A stretch of DNA of 64,000 bases from positions 1,240,001 to 1,304,000 of the forward strand of contig NZ_SNYV01000011.1 of the NCBI RefSeq assembly GCF_004363245.1, in the 5' to 3' direction. Of this stretch, positions 42,968-51,368 are shown piece by piece. The notes beneath the pieces are model-generated. The model ran no database searches. It saw only the letters and a program-made list of their open reading frames with translations, and was not told the origin of the DNA. The number at the start of each line of letters is the position of its first letter. The stretch's first letter is position 1. The DNA comes from Sphingobacterium yanglingense (GTDB taxonomy: Bacteria; Bacteroidota; Bacteroidia; Sphingobacteriales; Sphingobacteriaceae). Both the position numbers and the translations under genes were made by a program.

Positions 42968-44008
42968 TTAAATAGAAGATCTGAGCGTTAAATAAAATGG
43001 AGCTTCAATATGCTGTTTTGAGTTTTCTTTTATCAATTGGGCAGCGGTTTTGCCCATAAACTCAAAATCTGTAGAAATTGTTGTAATACCGTCCAAAATA
43101 AATTTCTTAAGCGGAGTTTCATTATAAGAAATAATCCCCACCTCTTTGCCTATGCTTTGTTTCGTTTGAATAACCTTATCGAGTAATTTAACAAGATCGG
43201 CCTCTTCTAAATTAATATAGCATGTCCCATTTTCAATTTTTTCTTTTTCTAATTCGGACACCAATAAATGATCAAATGCATACTGTTGACAAAACTTATA
43301 GAATCCCTTAATAATAGCCTTCGGATAATCACTATGGTCTGGAAATATGAGTTTTAAAGAGTGGTACTTCGACAACTCTGGGAGTGCCTTTTCTAATGCG
43401 GAGTATATATCTGCTTCATAATTTTCGAACACTGCGGGATATTCTCCTTGAATCTCGGGTAAGTTTTTACCAAGAACCAATAATTTTTCAATCGGGATTA
43501 ATTTACTGATAACTTCGGGAGCACGGTCCCGTCCCTCTTTAAAATGTGGAAAAATGACATAGTAGTCGTAAATCTTCGTTAAATTCGTTAACAATGACCT
43601 TAAATAAGATACGTCGCTATTATACACAAAAAGGTCTATCGATGCTATTTCTACTATCTCCTGTGAAAAGGCATCGTACACAATTTTCTTATGAGCACTT
43701 AACTTATTCAATAGAAATGCTATTCTTATTCTCCTCTTAAGATCTGTAGTAGCAACAAAATATCCTTTACCAGGAGAAGATGTTATTATTCCTTTTGCTT
43801 TTAGCAGCTTATAGGCTTTCTCTACTGTATCGCGTGATATATCTAAATAAGTACTCAGTTCGTTAATCGAATTTAGCGGAGCCTCTTTCTCTAAATAGTT
43901 ATTTTTTATCCCTTCAATAACAGCGTCGGCTAATTGTTGATACTTTGGCGTAGATGAGAAATCACTAATTTCAATAGTTCTCAAAAATTCCGACGCTGTC
44001 TTATTCAT
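42968..44008 (-). CDS. GntR-type regulator of the rhamnose operon
   Basis: 346 residues. The N-terminal winged helix (about 20-90) has STPKYQQLADAVIEGIKNNY, ISRDTVEKAYKLLKAKGII and SPGKGYFVATT, the GntR signature. The C-terminal about 250 residues resemble a sugar-binding periplasmic-protein fold of LacI type (IRIAFLLNKLSAHKKIVYDA; GKEVGIISYNETPLKKFILD). It is the last gene of the rhaT-aldolase-isomerase-kinase operon and most likely senses rhamnose or an intermediate. Candidate operator: the near-palindrome at 50006-50017 upstream of rhaT. Confidence 0.85.
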   Translation of the reverse strand: MNKTASEFLRTIEISDFSSTPKYQQLADAVIEGIKNNYLEKEAPLNSINELSTYLDISRDTVEKAYKLLKAKGIITSSPGKGYFVATTDLKRRIRIAFLLNKLSAHKKIVYDAFSQEIVEIASIDLFVYNSDVSYLRSLLTNLTKIYDYYVIFPHFKEGRDRAPEVISKLIPIEKLLVLGKNLPEIQGEYPAVFENYEADIYSALEKALPELSKYHSLKLIFPDHSDYPKAIIKGFYKFCQQYAFDHLLVSELEKEKIENGTCYINLEEADLVKLLDKVIQTKQSIGKEVGIISYNETPLKKFILDGITTISTDFEFMGKTAAQLIKENSKQHIEAPFYLTLRSSI

Positions 44009-44029
44009 AGGTATTTATCTTAATTCTAA

Positions 44030-45382
44030 TTAGTTTCTATAGTACGTTAATTCTATAATATTATTGGGTATGGCACATGTGTTCCAGTGATCGTGTATGG
44101 CTAGTGCTGCACCAATCGCGGTAGCCTGCGCCATAGAAGCCGCAAAAACCTCCATTTCAGAAAACTCATATGCCAATAGGTTCATGTATATATTATTTTT
44201 ACTAAATCCGCCATCCACAAAAATACGAGATATGGGTTGCCTGCCCAAAACCAATTTTGTAGCCTTTATCTGTACCTTCACTAAGTGTAACATCAGGGCG
44301 TGATAAGCATGCTGAAAGCTATCATACTCTTTTAATTCTATCTGCTGGAAATCCTGCAATGCATTGCCTAGATTCTGATCTCTTAGCATTGAGATCGTTT
44401 CCCAACAGATATCGATATGCTTAAGTTTAGCTTGGCTTTCATTAAAATGATCAGCAATACGTTTCGCTTGTCTATCGTGTTCATAACCTGCAAACAGCCG
44501 CGAAGCTTTTACCGCATTACCTAAGTAAGAATAATAAAATAAGCAATCTTGATCAAGATCTGCTTTACATAGAATATCAGCATTAAATGGATTAAATGAT
44601 ATACACCAGGTTCCTGTAGAAATCAAAATAAATGGTTCATGAAAATTCAGCAGGTAGGGAATCAAGGCCGAAGAGCTATCGTGCAGACCAACTCCGATTT
44701 TGATGGTACTACCTGGAAATGTGGCCGGATATACTGTATTGGCGGCTACTATAGGAGCTAGCTTCCTATCCACCCCCTCGTCAGTAACCCAAGAGTGATA
44801 ATCATTTCGTTCGAAATCCCATAACGCCGTATGGCAGCCTATACTCGTTTTATCAGTATAGGCTACCCCTGATAATAAAAAGCTGAGGTACTGTGGCAGG
44901 TGAAGGGCATAGCTTATATGTTCATAAACAGCTCCATTTTCTCTTTTTAACCTATACAGCTGTAAACCTGAATTTAAACTACCTAAAGCAGGAGATGCAG
45001 TGGAGAGGCAAAATGCCTCTTCTCCTTGGTATCGATCATAAAGCTCCGTGCTGAGCTCTTCAGGATAAGGCTTCAGGTAATTGTACAATGGCGCCAAAGG
45101 GTGACCGTTTTTATCGAGATAGACTAAGCTTGCACCATATGAAGCAAAATTGATTGCTTTGATTTCATATTGTGTACTCCTAAAGATCTCGTGCAACGAA
45201 TCAAATATTGATAACCGCAAACTTTCCAGATTTTCACATGGATCCCCGTCTTCATCGCTTACTTCATTGAATCGTGCAGATCTTTCAAACAGTAGTTGGT
45301 ATTTCTCATTAAACAGAAACAGCTTCTTATTGGTTTTCCCTACATCAAAAATGGCTATAACCGGAATTCGTTTACTCATCAT
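44030..45382 (-). CDS. FGGY-family carbohydrate kinase (L-rhamnulokinase role)
   Basis: About 450 residues. The FGGY-type N-terminal phosphate-binding segment IPVIAIFDVGKTNKKLFLFN and the C-terminal block ISRIFVDGGFSKNNIYMNLL (ADENOSINE-binding region with DGG) are clear. GLHDSSSALIPY supplies the conserved Asp region. It should phosphorylate L-rhamnulose to L-rhamnulose 1-phosphate. Its place between the isomerase (13 bp upstream) and the GntR gene supports this role. Sequence differs from the E. coli RhaB type, as usual for Bacteroidetes. Confidence 0.85.
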   Translation of the reverse strand: MMSKRIPVIAIFDVGKTNKKLFLFNEKYQLLFERSARFNEVSDEDGDPCENLESLRLSIFDSLHEIFRSTQYEIKAINFASYGASLVYLDKNGHPLAPLYNYLKPYPEELSTELYDRYQGEEAFCLSTASPALGSLNSGLQLYRLKRENGAVYEHISYALHLPQYLSFLLSGVAYTDKTSIGCHTALWDFERNDYHSWVTDEGVDRKLAPIVAANTVYPATFPGSTIKIGVGLHDSSSALIPYLLNFHEPFILISTGTWCISFNPFNADILCKADLDQDCLFYYSYLGNAVKASRLFAGYEHDRQAKRIADHFNESQAKLKHIDICWETISMLRDQNLGNALQDFQQIELKEYDSFQHAYHALMLHLVKVQIKATKLVLGRQPISRIFVDGGFSKNNIYMNLLAYEFSEMEVFAASMAQATAIGAALAIHDHWNTCAIPNNIIELTYYRN

Positions 45383-45394
45383 TATCCTCGCTAT

Positions 45395-46669
45395 TTATAA
45401 ACCTGTAGCAATAGAGTTTTCTCCTCTCTCGGTAATCAATAGGTTTCGAATCTCAAGTTCTTGATATAGCTTCACCGGATCTAAAGCAGCGTGATTGCGT
45501 AGCCGTGCTTCTGCTACTACAGCCCGTACATCCGTACGAAAAGCATGTTGTAGAATCTCTTGTGCCTGAACTACATCATTAGTTAGCTGCGCCCGCTTTA
45601 GTGCTGCTCTATCAACCAGTAGTGCTTGGGCATAAGCTATCATAATGGCCTCTACCGACTGTAATAGGTCCAACAAGGGATCTTTCAGATTGTGTGAGGC
45701 ATCGATCATCCAGCCTAATGCGGTAGCGTGATCCATACCATTATGATCCATCCCTTCGACAAGCTCATTAAAAATCAGGAATAATTGATAGGGTTTGATA
45801 CTGCCTGCTGTAAGATCATCATCCGCATACTTGCTGTCATTAAAATGGAAACCTCCGAGTTTCCCCTCCATCAATAGCAGAGAAACAATTTGTTCAATAT
45901 TTGAATTGGGGAGATGGTGCCCTAAATCTACAAGGGTATATGCCTGGGGGCCTAACTTGGACGCCAATAAAAGAGACTGTCCCCAATCCGCTATTGTAGT
46001 ACTGTAGAAATTAGGTTCAAAGGCTTTATACTCCACAAACATTTTCCAATCCGGAGGAAGGTTCTTGTAAATTTCCTGAAGACTGGCTAACGTATTTTGA
46101 AATGCCTCTCGAAAGTTCAGTTGTCCTGGGAATGAAGAACCATCTGCCAGCCATATCGTCAATGCTTTGGAGCCCAACGTTACGCCATGCTGTATTACAG
46201 ATACATTATGATCTATGGCCTGTTTTCTAACAGCTGGGTTAACGTCCTGTAGAGAGCCGTATTTATAACTGTGCTTTTGTCCCTTTTGGTCTTGAAATGT
46301 ATTGGAATTTACAGCGTCAAACTGTAGATCAAGTGATGCAGCCAATTCTTTGATCTTTTCGACATGCTGTGGAATATCCCATGGGATATGTAACGATATA
46401 GCACCACTGCTCTTATTCAGCGCGTGCAAAAGACCTACATCTTCTATCTTTTGCTCCAAGGTAGCAGGCTCACCTTTTCCAGAAAACCGACCAAACCTGG
46501 TTCCTCCGGTTCCCAATGCCCAACTAGGGATCGCAATCTGGAAGCGTTGAAGTTTCGAGACCAGCGATTCTACGGTATCACATTCCTGTTTAAAAAAGTT
46601 AAATTTTCTTTGGTGCTGTTCAAGTAATACAGCGTTATGCTCTTCTATTTTTTTCTTTTCAAGTATCAT
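45395..46669 (-). CDS. rhaI: L-rhamnose isomerase (RhaI type)
   Basis: 424 residues of the xylose-isomerase-like TIM-barrel fold. Recognisable blocks are WALGTGGTRFGRFSGKGEP near residue 50, the metal-site strands MFVEYKAFEPNF and YTLVDLGHHLP, and GGFHFNDSKYADDDLTAGSI, all typical of the RhaI/YulE-type L-rhamnose isomerase of Bacteroidetes and others. It converts L-rhamnose to L-rhamnulose. It lies between the aldolase/dehydrogenase gene and the kinase in the same operon, matching the pathway order. Confidence 0.92.
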   Translation of the reverse strand: MILEKKKIEEHNAVLLEQHQRKFNFFKQECDTVESLVSKLQRFQIAIPSWALGTGGTRFGRFSGKGEPATLEQKIEDVGLLHALNKSSGAISLHIPWDIPQHVEKIKELAASLDLQFDAVNSNTFQDQKGQKHSYKYGSLQDVNPAVRKQAIDHNVSVIQHGVTLGSKALTIWLADGSSFPGQLNFREAFQNTLASLQEIYKNLPPDWKMFVEYKAFEPNFYSTTIADWGQSLLLASKLGPQAYTLVDLGHHLPNSNIEQIVSLLLMEGKLGGFHFNDSKYADDDLTAGSIKPYQLFLIFNELVEGMDHNGMDHATALGWMIDASHNLKDPLLDLLQSVEAIMIAYAQALLVDRAALKRAQLTNDVVQAQEILQHAFRTDVRAVVAEARLRNHAALDPVKLYQELEIRNLLITERGENSIATGL

Positions 46670-46725
46670 AGTTTATATTGATTACAGAAAGATAGTAAAT
46701 ATCTTCGAATGACATAATAGGTCTT

Positions 46726-48840
46726 TTAGCGAACGAAAGACATAGCAATGCCTCCATCTACATTTAATACATTTCCAGTGGACTTCTGAAGCGCTCCCCC
46801 CACAAATGCAAAGCAGGCATTCGCAATATCCTCTGGTAAGATAATCTCATTTAGCAAAGTCCGTTTGGCATAGTAAGCCGGGAGCTCTTCAATCTGGATA
46901 CCGTATGCTTTGGCTCTTCCCTCTGCCCAGCCACCGGACCATATATTACTATCCGATATCACCGCATCCGGATTTACCGTATTCACTCTCACTTTATAGG
47001 GGCCCAATTCTGCCGCAGTAAGACGACTCAGATGCAATTGTGCTGCCTTAGCAGATCCATACCCCGCATTATTAGGACCTGAAACTAACGCATTCTTGCT
47101 TACGATATTAATAATATCACCTCCTATTCCTTGAGCCTTAAATATTCCAGCAACAGCCTTACTCATGAAAAACTGACCTTTGACCAATACATCATATAAG
47201 AGATCCCAATCCTTCTCGCTATGCTCTTCAAGAGGCTTTGAGATGGAAAGGCCTGCATTATTTACGATAATGTCTATGCCACCAAAAGCCAATAATGCTG
47301 TTGCTAATGCGGCTTCTATCTGTTGCTCGCTAGTAACATCCAATATGGCCTTCTCCACGGTGTCCTTTCCAAAGGTCGCTACGAACTCCTCTTTAACGAC
47401 ATCTAACCTTTCCTGATTAATATCATTCAACAAGACAACCGCTCCCTCCATCACGAACTTTTTAGCTATTGCCTTTCCTATCCCCCCCCCACTGCCTGTT
47501 ACTAAAGCGATTTTGCCCGATAATGGCTTCGCTTTTGGCATACGTTGCAGTTTTGCTTCTTCAAGCAACCAGTACTCAATGTCAAAGGCTTCTTGCCTCG
47601 GCAACGAAGTGTATTCGCTGATTGCCTCTGCCCCTTTCATCACGTTGATAGCGTTGATATAAAACTCTGCTGCGACTCTGGCTGTCTGTTTATCCTTAGC
47701 AAAAGAAAACAAACCAACTCCCGGATAGATTATGATTACGGGATTTCTGTCCCTTATGGCTGGACTATCGATATGCTTACAAGATTCGTAATACGCCTGA
47801 TACATTTGACGGTAACCTTCGAATAACGGCGACAGCTTTTCCTTCAGCGCTATTATATCGGACAGGTCTGCATCTTTATCCAGATTCAAAATAAGTGGTT
47901 GTATCTTCGTCCGCAAGAAATGATCGGGGCAACTAGTGCCTAGCGGAGCCAAGCGATCTAAATCATTTGAGTTGATAAACTCCATCACGGCATCGCTATC
48001 TGTAAAATGTCCGATCATCGATCGTTCTTGTGAACAAAAGCCCCTCAATAACGGTGCAATTGCGGCAGCCTGTTTAAGCCGTTGTTCTTTCGATAAGCTA
48101 TCCATTTTTTTGCCCGCAAATATGGGAGCTTTTTTACCTAAGTTGGACTCTAGGTAAGCAGCGCATTGCTCAATAACGTCTAAAGAATTGACATAACAGT
48201 CATACGCTGTATCCCCCCAGGTAAACAAACCATGCGACCCCAACATAATTCCTCTAATATGAGGATTTTGCGCCAAGCAGTCCCGTAATTGAAGACCTAG
48301 ATCGAATCCTGGCTTTTGCCAATCTACCCAGCCTATTGTGCCACCAAACAATTCTTTGGTGATACGCTTTCCATCTTTAGCCGCTGCAATCGCAATGGCA
48401 GCATCTGGATGAAGGTGGTCAATGTGTTTGAAAGGTAAAAAGGCATGCAAAGGTGTATCTATAGACGGCGCTTTAGAGTCCAACTCAAAAATACAGTGGT
48501 TAAATAAAGCGACCATCTCGTCTTCGTATGCAAGACCTTGATATACATTTTCCAGCGCACGCAACCGCTGTACATACAATGCCGCTAAGCCACTTTTAGT
48601 GAGCGTACCAATATCGCCACCTGATCCTTTGATCCACATGACCTCGACCTCTTCTTTCGTCAAAGGATCACGATCAAATGTCTTACAAGACGTATTTCCT
48701 CCTCCATAATTCGTAATCCGAAGGTCAGCCCCCAATAAATTGGAACGGTAAAGTAGTAAAGCGACCTCGTCTCCCATCAGGGAATTGGCCTTATCCTCAT
48801 CCCAAAGGTAGTTTACGTGTTTATAAATTTTCTGTTGCAT
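46726..48840 (-). CDS. Bifunctional rhamnulose-1-phosphate aldolase / lactaldehyde dehydrogenase
   Basis: 704 residues. The N-terminal class II aldolase domain (about 1-400) has the zinc/phosphate region YGGGNTSCKTF (residues 45-55) and HAFLPFKHIDHLHPDA with the metal His residues. The C-terminal short-chain dehydrogenase domain (about 440-704) has LVTGSGGGIGKAIAK for NAD binding, DIIVNNAGLS and the YGSAKAA active site (Tyr and Lys). It splits rhamnulose 1-phosphate into DHAP and L-lactaldehyde and oxidises the aldehyde, so the two steps are coupled in one chain. It sits between rhaT (13 bp) and rhaI. Confidence 0.93.
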   Translation of the reverse strand: MQQKIYKHVNYLWDEDKANSLMGDEVALLLYRSNLLGADLRITNYGGGNTSCKTFDRDPLTKEEVEVMWIKGSGGDIGTLTKSGLAALYVQRLRALENVYQGLAYEDEMVALFNHCIFELDSKAPSIDTPLHAFLPFKHIDHLHPDAAIAIAAAKDGKRITKELFGGTIGWVDWQKPGFDLGLQLRDCLAQNPHIRGIMLGSHGLFTWGDTAYDCYVNSLDVIEQCAAYLESNLGKKAPIFAGKKMDSLSKEQRLKQAAAIAPLLRGFCSQERSMIGHFTDSDAVMEFINSNDLDRLAPLGTSCPDHFLRTKIQPLILNLDKDADLSDIIALKEKLSPLFEGYRQMYQAYYESCKHIDSPAIRDRNPVIIIYPGVGLFSFAKDKQTARVAAEFYINAINVMKGAEAISEYTSLPRQEAFDIEYWLLEEAKLQRMPKAKPLSGKIALVTGSGGGIGKAIAKKFVMEGAVVLLNDINQERLDVVKEEFVATFGKDTVEKAILDVTSEQQIEAALATALLAFGGIDIIVNNAGLSISKPLEEHSEKDWDLLYDVLVKGQFFMSKAVAGIFKAQGIGGDIINIVSKNALVSGPNNAGYGSAKAAQLHLSRLTAAELGPYKVRVNTVNPDAVISDSNIWSGGWAEGRAKAYGIQIEELPAYYAKRTLLNEIILPEDIANACFAFVGGALQKSTGNVLNVDGGIAMSFVR

Positions 48841-48853
48841 AATTGCTATATGA

Positions 48854-49927
48854 TTATTCTAATGTTTTAGCCAAACCTACTACACAGATCGACAGGATGA
48901 TGACGATAATTCCTCCAATAATTGATCTGTATGTTTTTTTACTTACCAGCTTCCATTCCTTCAGAAATATCCCCCAGGCATTAGATATTAAAATGATAAA
49001 TGCCATATGTAAAATCCAAGAACTGGCTCCATTGCCCAACTTGCTCTCACCCATACCATAAAAGAAAAACTGCAGGTACCATGTCGTACCAGCTAATGCA
49101 CACAATAAGAAATTCTTGCCTAAAGGTGTCTTACTATTTCCATAGTCTGTTATGGTTTTATTTTTGAAAAGTAGGTAAATACAATAAAGAAAATTGCTAG
49201 TAAAACCTCCCCATAGAATGACTACATATGTCACATTATTCTGATAAAGAAACTCCCCTTGGGCTGGATTCACCGTTTTCCAAATGGTATTAGCTACGTC
49301 AGCCATAGATTTACCTGATTCAATACCAAAATTGAAGCAGGCACTCAGCAATCCCGATACTAATGCCACAAGAATACCTGCACCAAAATTATATTCGGAA
49401 CGGCCAGTTTCAATCGATTCCTTCAAATCTTTATCCTTAGACATACCTGCTTTAGCACAGAGATAAATACCGAGTACGCAAATACCCAAACCTGTTAATA
49501 CACAAAGTCCCGCTCTAGTAGTGAAGAAATAATCTAATCCATGCTTGCCCGTGACGGGCAAGAAATAATAATAAACAGCTGGCATAAGGGCTCCCAGAAC
49601 CATACTCAAGCCCAAAATAATACTACTCCCTAAAGATACGCCTAAATAACGCACCCCTAGGCCGTAAGTCAATCCACCAATCCCCCACAATACACCAAAC
49701 ATAAATGTGTATCCAATTATGGATGAATCTGTCTGCTGAATGATGTGGAAAAAATCCGGAATGGTAATCCAAGCCGCAATGGGTGGAACAAGGATCCAGG
49801 AAAAAACTCCGCCAAGAATCCACATGGATTCCCAGGACCAACCCTTGACTTTCTTATACGGCACGTAAAAACTCCCAGAGGCAAAACCTCCAATAAAATG
49901 AAAAAAGACTCCTAAAATTGCATTCAT
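48854..49927 (-). CDS. rhaT: L-rhamnose/proton symporter
   Basis: 357 residues with about ten membrane helices (for example IWGIGGLTYGLGVRYLG; AIIVILSICVVGLA at the C-terminus). RhaT-family features include the start GVFFHFIGGFASGSFYVPYK and the segment WGIGGLTYGLGVRYLGVSLG. It imports L-rhamnose across the inner membrane. It is the first gene of the minus-strand rhamnose operon, with a -7 box and a palindrome upstream, divergent from the lactate dehydrogenase gene 170 bp away. Confidence 0.93.
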   Translation of the reverse strand: MNAILGVFFHFIGGFASGSFYVPYKKVKGWSWESMWILGGVFSWILVPPIAAWITIPDFFHIIQQTDSSIIGYTFMFGVLWGIGGLTYGLGVRYLGVSLGSSIILGLSMVLGALMPAVYYYFLPVTGKHGLDYFFTTRAGLCVLTGLGICVLGIYLCAKAGMSKDKDLKESIETGRSEYNFGAGILVALVSGLLSACFNFGIESGKSMADVANTIWKTVNPAQGEFLYQNNVTYVVILWGGFTSNFLYCIYLLFKNKTITDYGNSKTPLGKNFLLCALAGTTWYLQFFFYGMGESKLGNGASSWILHMAFIILISNAWGIFLKEWKLVSKKTYRSIIGGIIVIILSICVVGLAKTLE

Positions 49928-49976
49928 AAATTTCTCATAATTGATTAAAGCCCTAGTTTAAACTTACTATCAGATT

Positions 49977-49984
49977 CAAATATA
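49977..49984 (-). promoter_or_regulatory. -7 box (TAnnTTTG) of the rhamnose operon
   Basis: On the minus strand TATATTTG matches TAnnTTTG and lies about 50 nt before the rhaT start codon. No clear -33 TTG is visible at the right spacing, as may be expected of a regulated promoter. Confidence 0.45.
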
Positions 49985-50005
49985 TCCCAACACATTCAAT
50001 AAACC

Positions 50006-50017
50006 ATACTGCGGTAT
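50006..50017. promoter_or_regulatory. Near-palindrome, candidate GntR operator
   Basis: ATACTGCGGTAT has ATAC/GTAT arms around a 4-base centre and lies about 22 bp upstream of the -7 box of rhaT, in the divergent region shared with the lactate dehydrogenase gene. It is a candidate site for the operon GntR regulator; no second copy was found. Confidence 0.3.
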
Positions 50018-50097
50018 CCTGCAACGATTAGCAGCTGAAAATTTGGAACTAAACAATAAATACTCCTATTATTACAGCGGACAATTAACAAACGCAA

Positions 50098-51273
50098 ATG
50101 GATAAACCTATTTTTACGTACAATAAAAAATACCCATCAGTCAATGACTTAAAAAGCAGAGCAAAAAAACGGATACCCAAGTTCGCATTCGATTATTTGG
50201 AAGGAGGCTGTAATGAAGAGTTGAACTTACGGGTTAATGAAGAGGACTTACAACAGATTAAATTAATGCCTTCTTACCTCAAAAGCCATTCTGGTGTGGA
50301 CATGCGGGTAGAACTATTTGGACAGATATATGATGCGCCCTTTGGTATATCACCTATTGGTCTCCAAGGCTTAATGTGGCCCAAATCGCCCGAAATTTTA
50401 GCAAGGGCAGCAGTAGCAGAGAATATTCCTTTTGTACTTAGTACAGTTTCAACAAGCAGTATCGAAACGATTGCTAAAATTACCAATGGAAAATTTTGGT
50501 TCCAGCTATACCACCCGACTAAGCAAGAAGTGCTTGATGATATATTAAATCGATTGGAACGTGCGCAATGTAAAGTCCTAGTCGTATTGATCGATGTCCC
50601 TGTATTTGGTTTACGATATAAAGAGATCAAAGCAGGCTTATCGATGCCTCCAAAAAACAATATACGGAATTATCTACAGGCAGTAACTCGGCCCCTATGG
50701 AGTATCCAAACGCTCAAAGCCGGTATTCCATCATTTGCTTCGCTAAGCCCATATATGGACAAAAATATGGATATTAAACAATTAGGGAAATTTATGGACA
50801 GCACATTTACTGGGCGTGTTGATATTGATAAATTGAACTATATCCGTCAAAAATGGAAAGGGACACTAGTAGTTAAAGGGGTCGTGAATGAAGTGGATGC
50901 TGATCTATGTGCTCGTATAGGAGTAGATGGCGTCATCGTCTCCAATCACGGCGGCCGCCAGATCGATGTTGGAGAATCTACCATTTCTTCTTTGCAGAGA
51001 CTTCGTGCGAAATACAAGAATAAATTTACCATAATGATTGACAGCGGGTTACGATCGGGTCCCGATATTGCTCGTGCCCTAGCCTGTGGTGCCGATTTCA
51101 CCTTTATGGGGCGACCATTTATGTATGGAGTCGGTGCACTTGGCGATACTGGAGGAACACATACCATCCGGATGTTGAAAGCACAATTCTATCAAACTAT
51201 GCAACAGCTAAGCTGTGAAAAAAACAAAGACTTACCTGCCACGCTGATCATGTCAGGATCTAAATCTTTATAG
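50098..51273 (+). CDS. lldD: FMN-dependent L-lactate dehydrogenase (LldD type)
   Basis: 391 residues of the alpha-hydroxy-acid oxidase/dehydrogenase TIM barrel. The opening FAFDYLEGGCNEELNLRVNE, the catalytic base His284 in VSNHGGRQID, Lys260 in TLVVKG and the FMN-binding strand IMIDSGLRSGPDIARAL are all typical. It oxidises L-lactate to pyruvate with FMN. It is divergent from the rhamnose operon, whose lactaldehyde is oxidised to lactate, so it completes the route to central metabolism. Glycolate oxidase-like substrates are possible in the family, but context favours lactate. Confidence 0.92.
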   Translation: MDKPIFTYNKKYPSVNDLKSRAKKRIPKFAFDYLEGGCNEELNLRVNEEDLQQIKLMPSYLKSHSGVDMRVELFGQIYDAPFGISPIGLQGLMWPKSPEILARAAVAENIPFVLSTVSTSSIETIAKITNGKFWFQLYHPTKQEVLDDILNRLERAQCKVLVVLIDVPVFGLRYKEIKAGLSMPPKNNIRNYLQAVTRPLWSIQTLKAGIPSFASLSPYMDKNMDIKQLGKFMDSTFTGRVDIDKLNYIRQKWKGTLVVKGVVNEVDADLCARIGVDGVIVSNHGGRQIDVGESTISSLQRLRAKYKNKFTIMIDSGLRSGPDIARALACGADFTFMGRPFMYGVGALGDTGGTHTIRMLKAQFYQTMQQLSCEKNKDLPATLIMSGSKSL

Positions 51274-51301
51274 TTAAATATGAAATACAATCGAATATAA
51301 A

Positions 51302-51324
51302 AAGCTACCTTATTAGGGTAGCTT
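51302..51324. terminator. Bidirectional terminator after lldD
   Basis: A perfect 8-bp stem (AAGCTACC/GGTAGCTT) with a 7-nt loop whose ends can add one wobble pair lies 29 bases after the lldD stop codon and before the end of the convergent rhamnosidase gene. Confidence 0.8.
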
Positions 51325-51368
51325 CTATCTATATATTTACAATATTCAGCGATTCACGCTATCTAAGT

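Noticed and set aside
44030..45382. Naming the kinase rhaB
   Set aside because: It is FGGY-type and fits the role, but differs from the classical RhaB, so no symbol is given.
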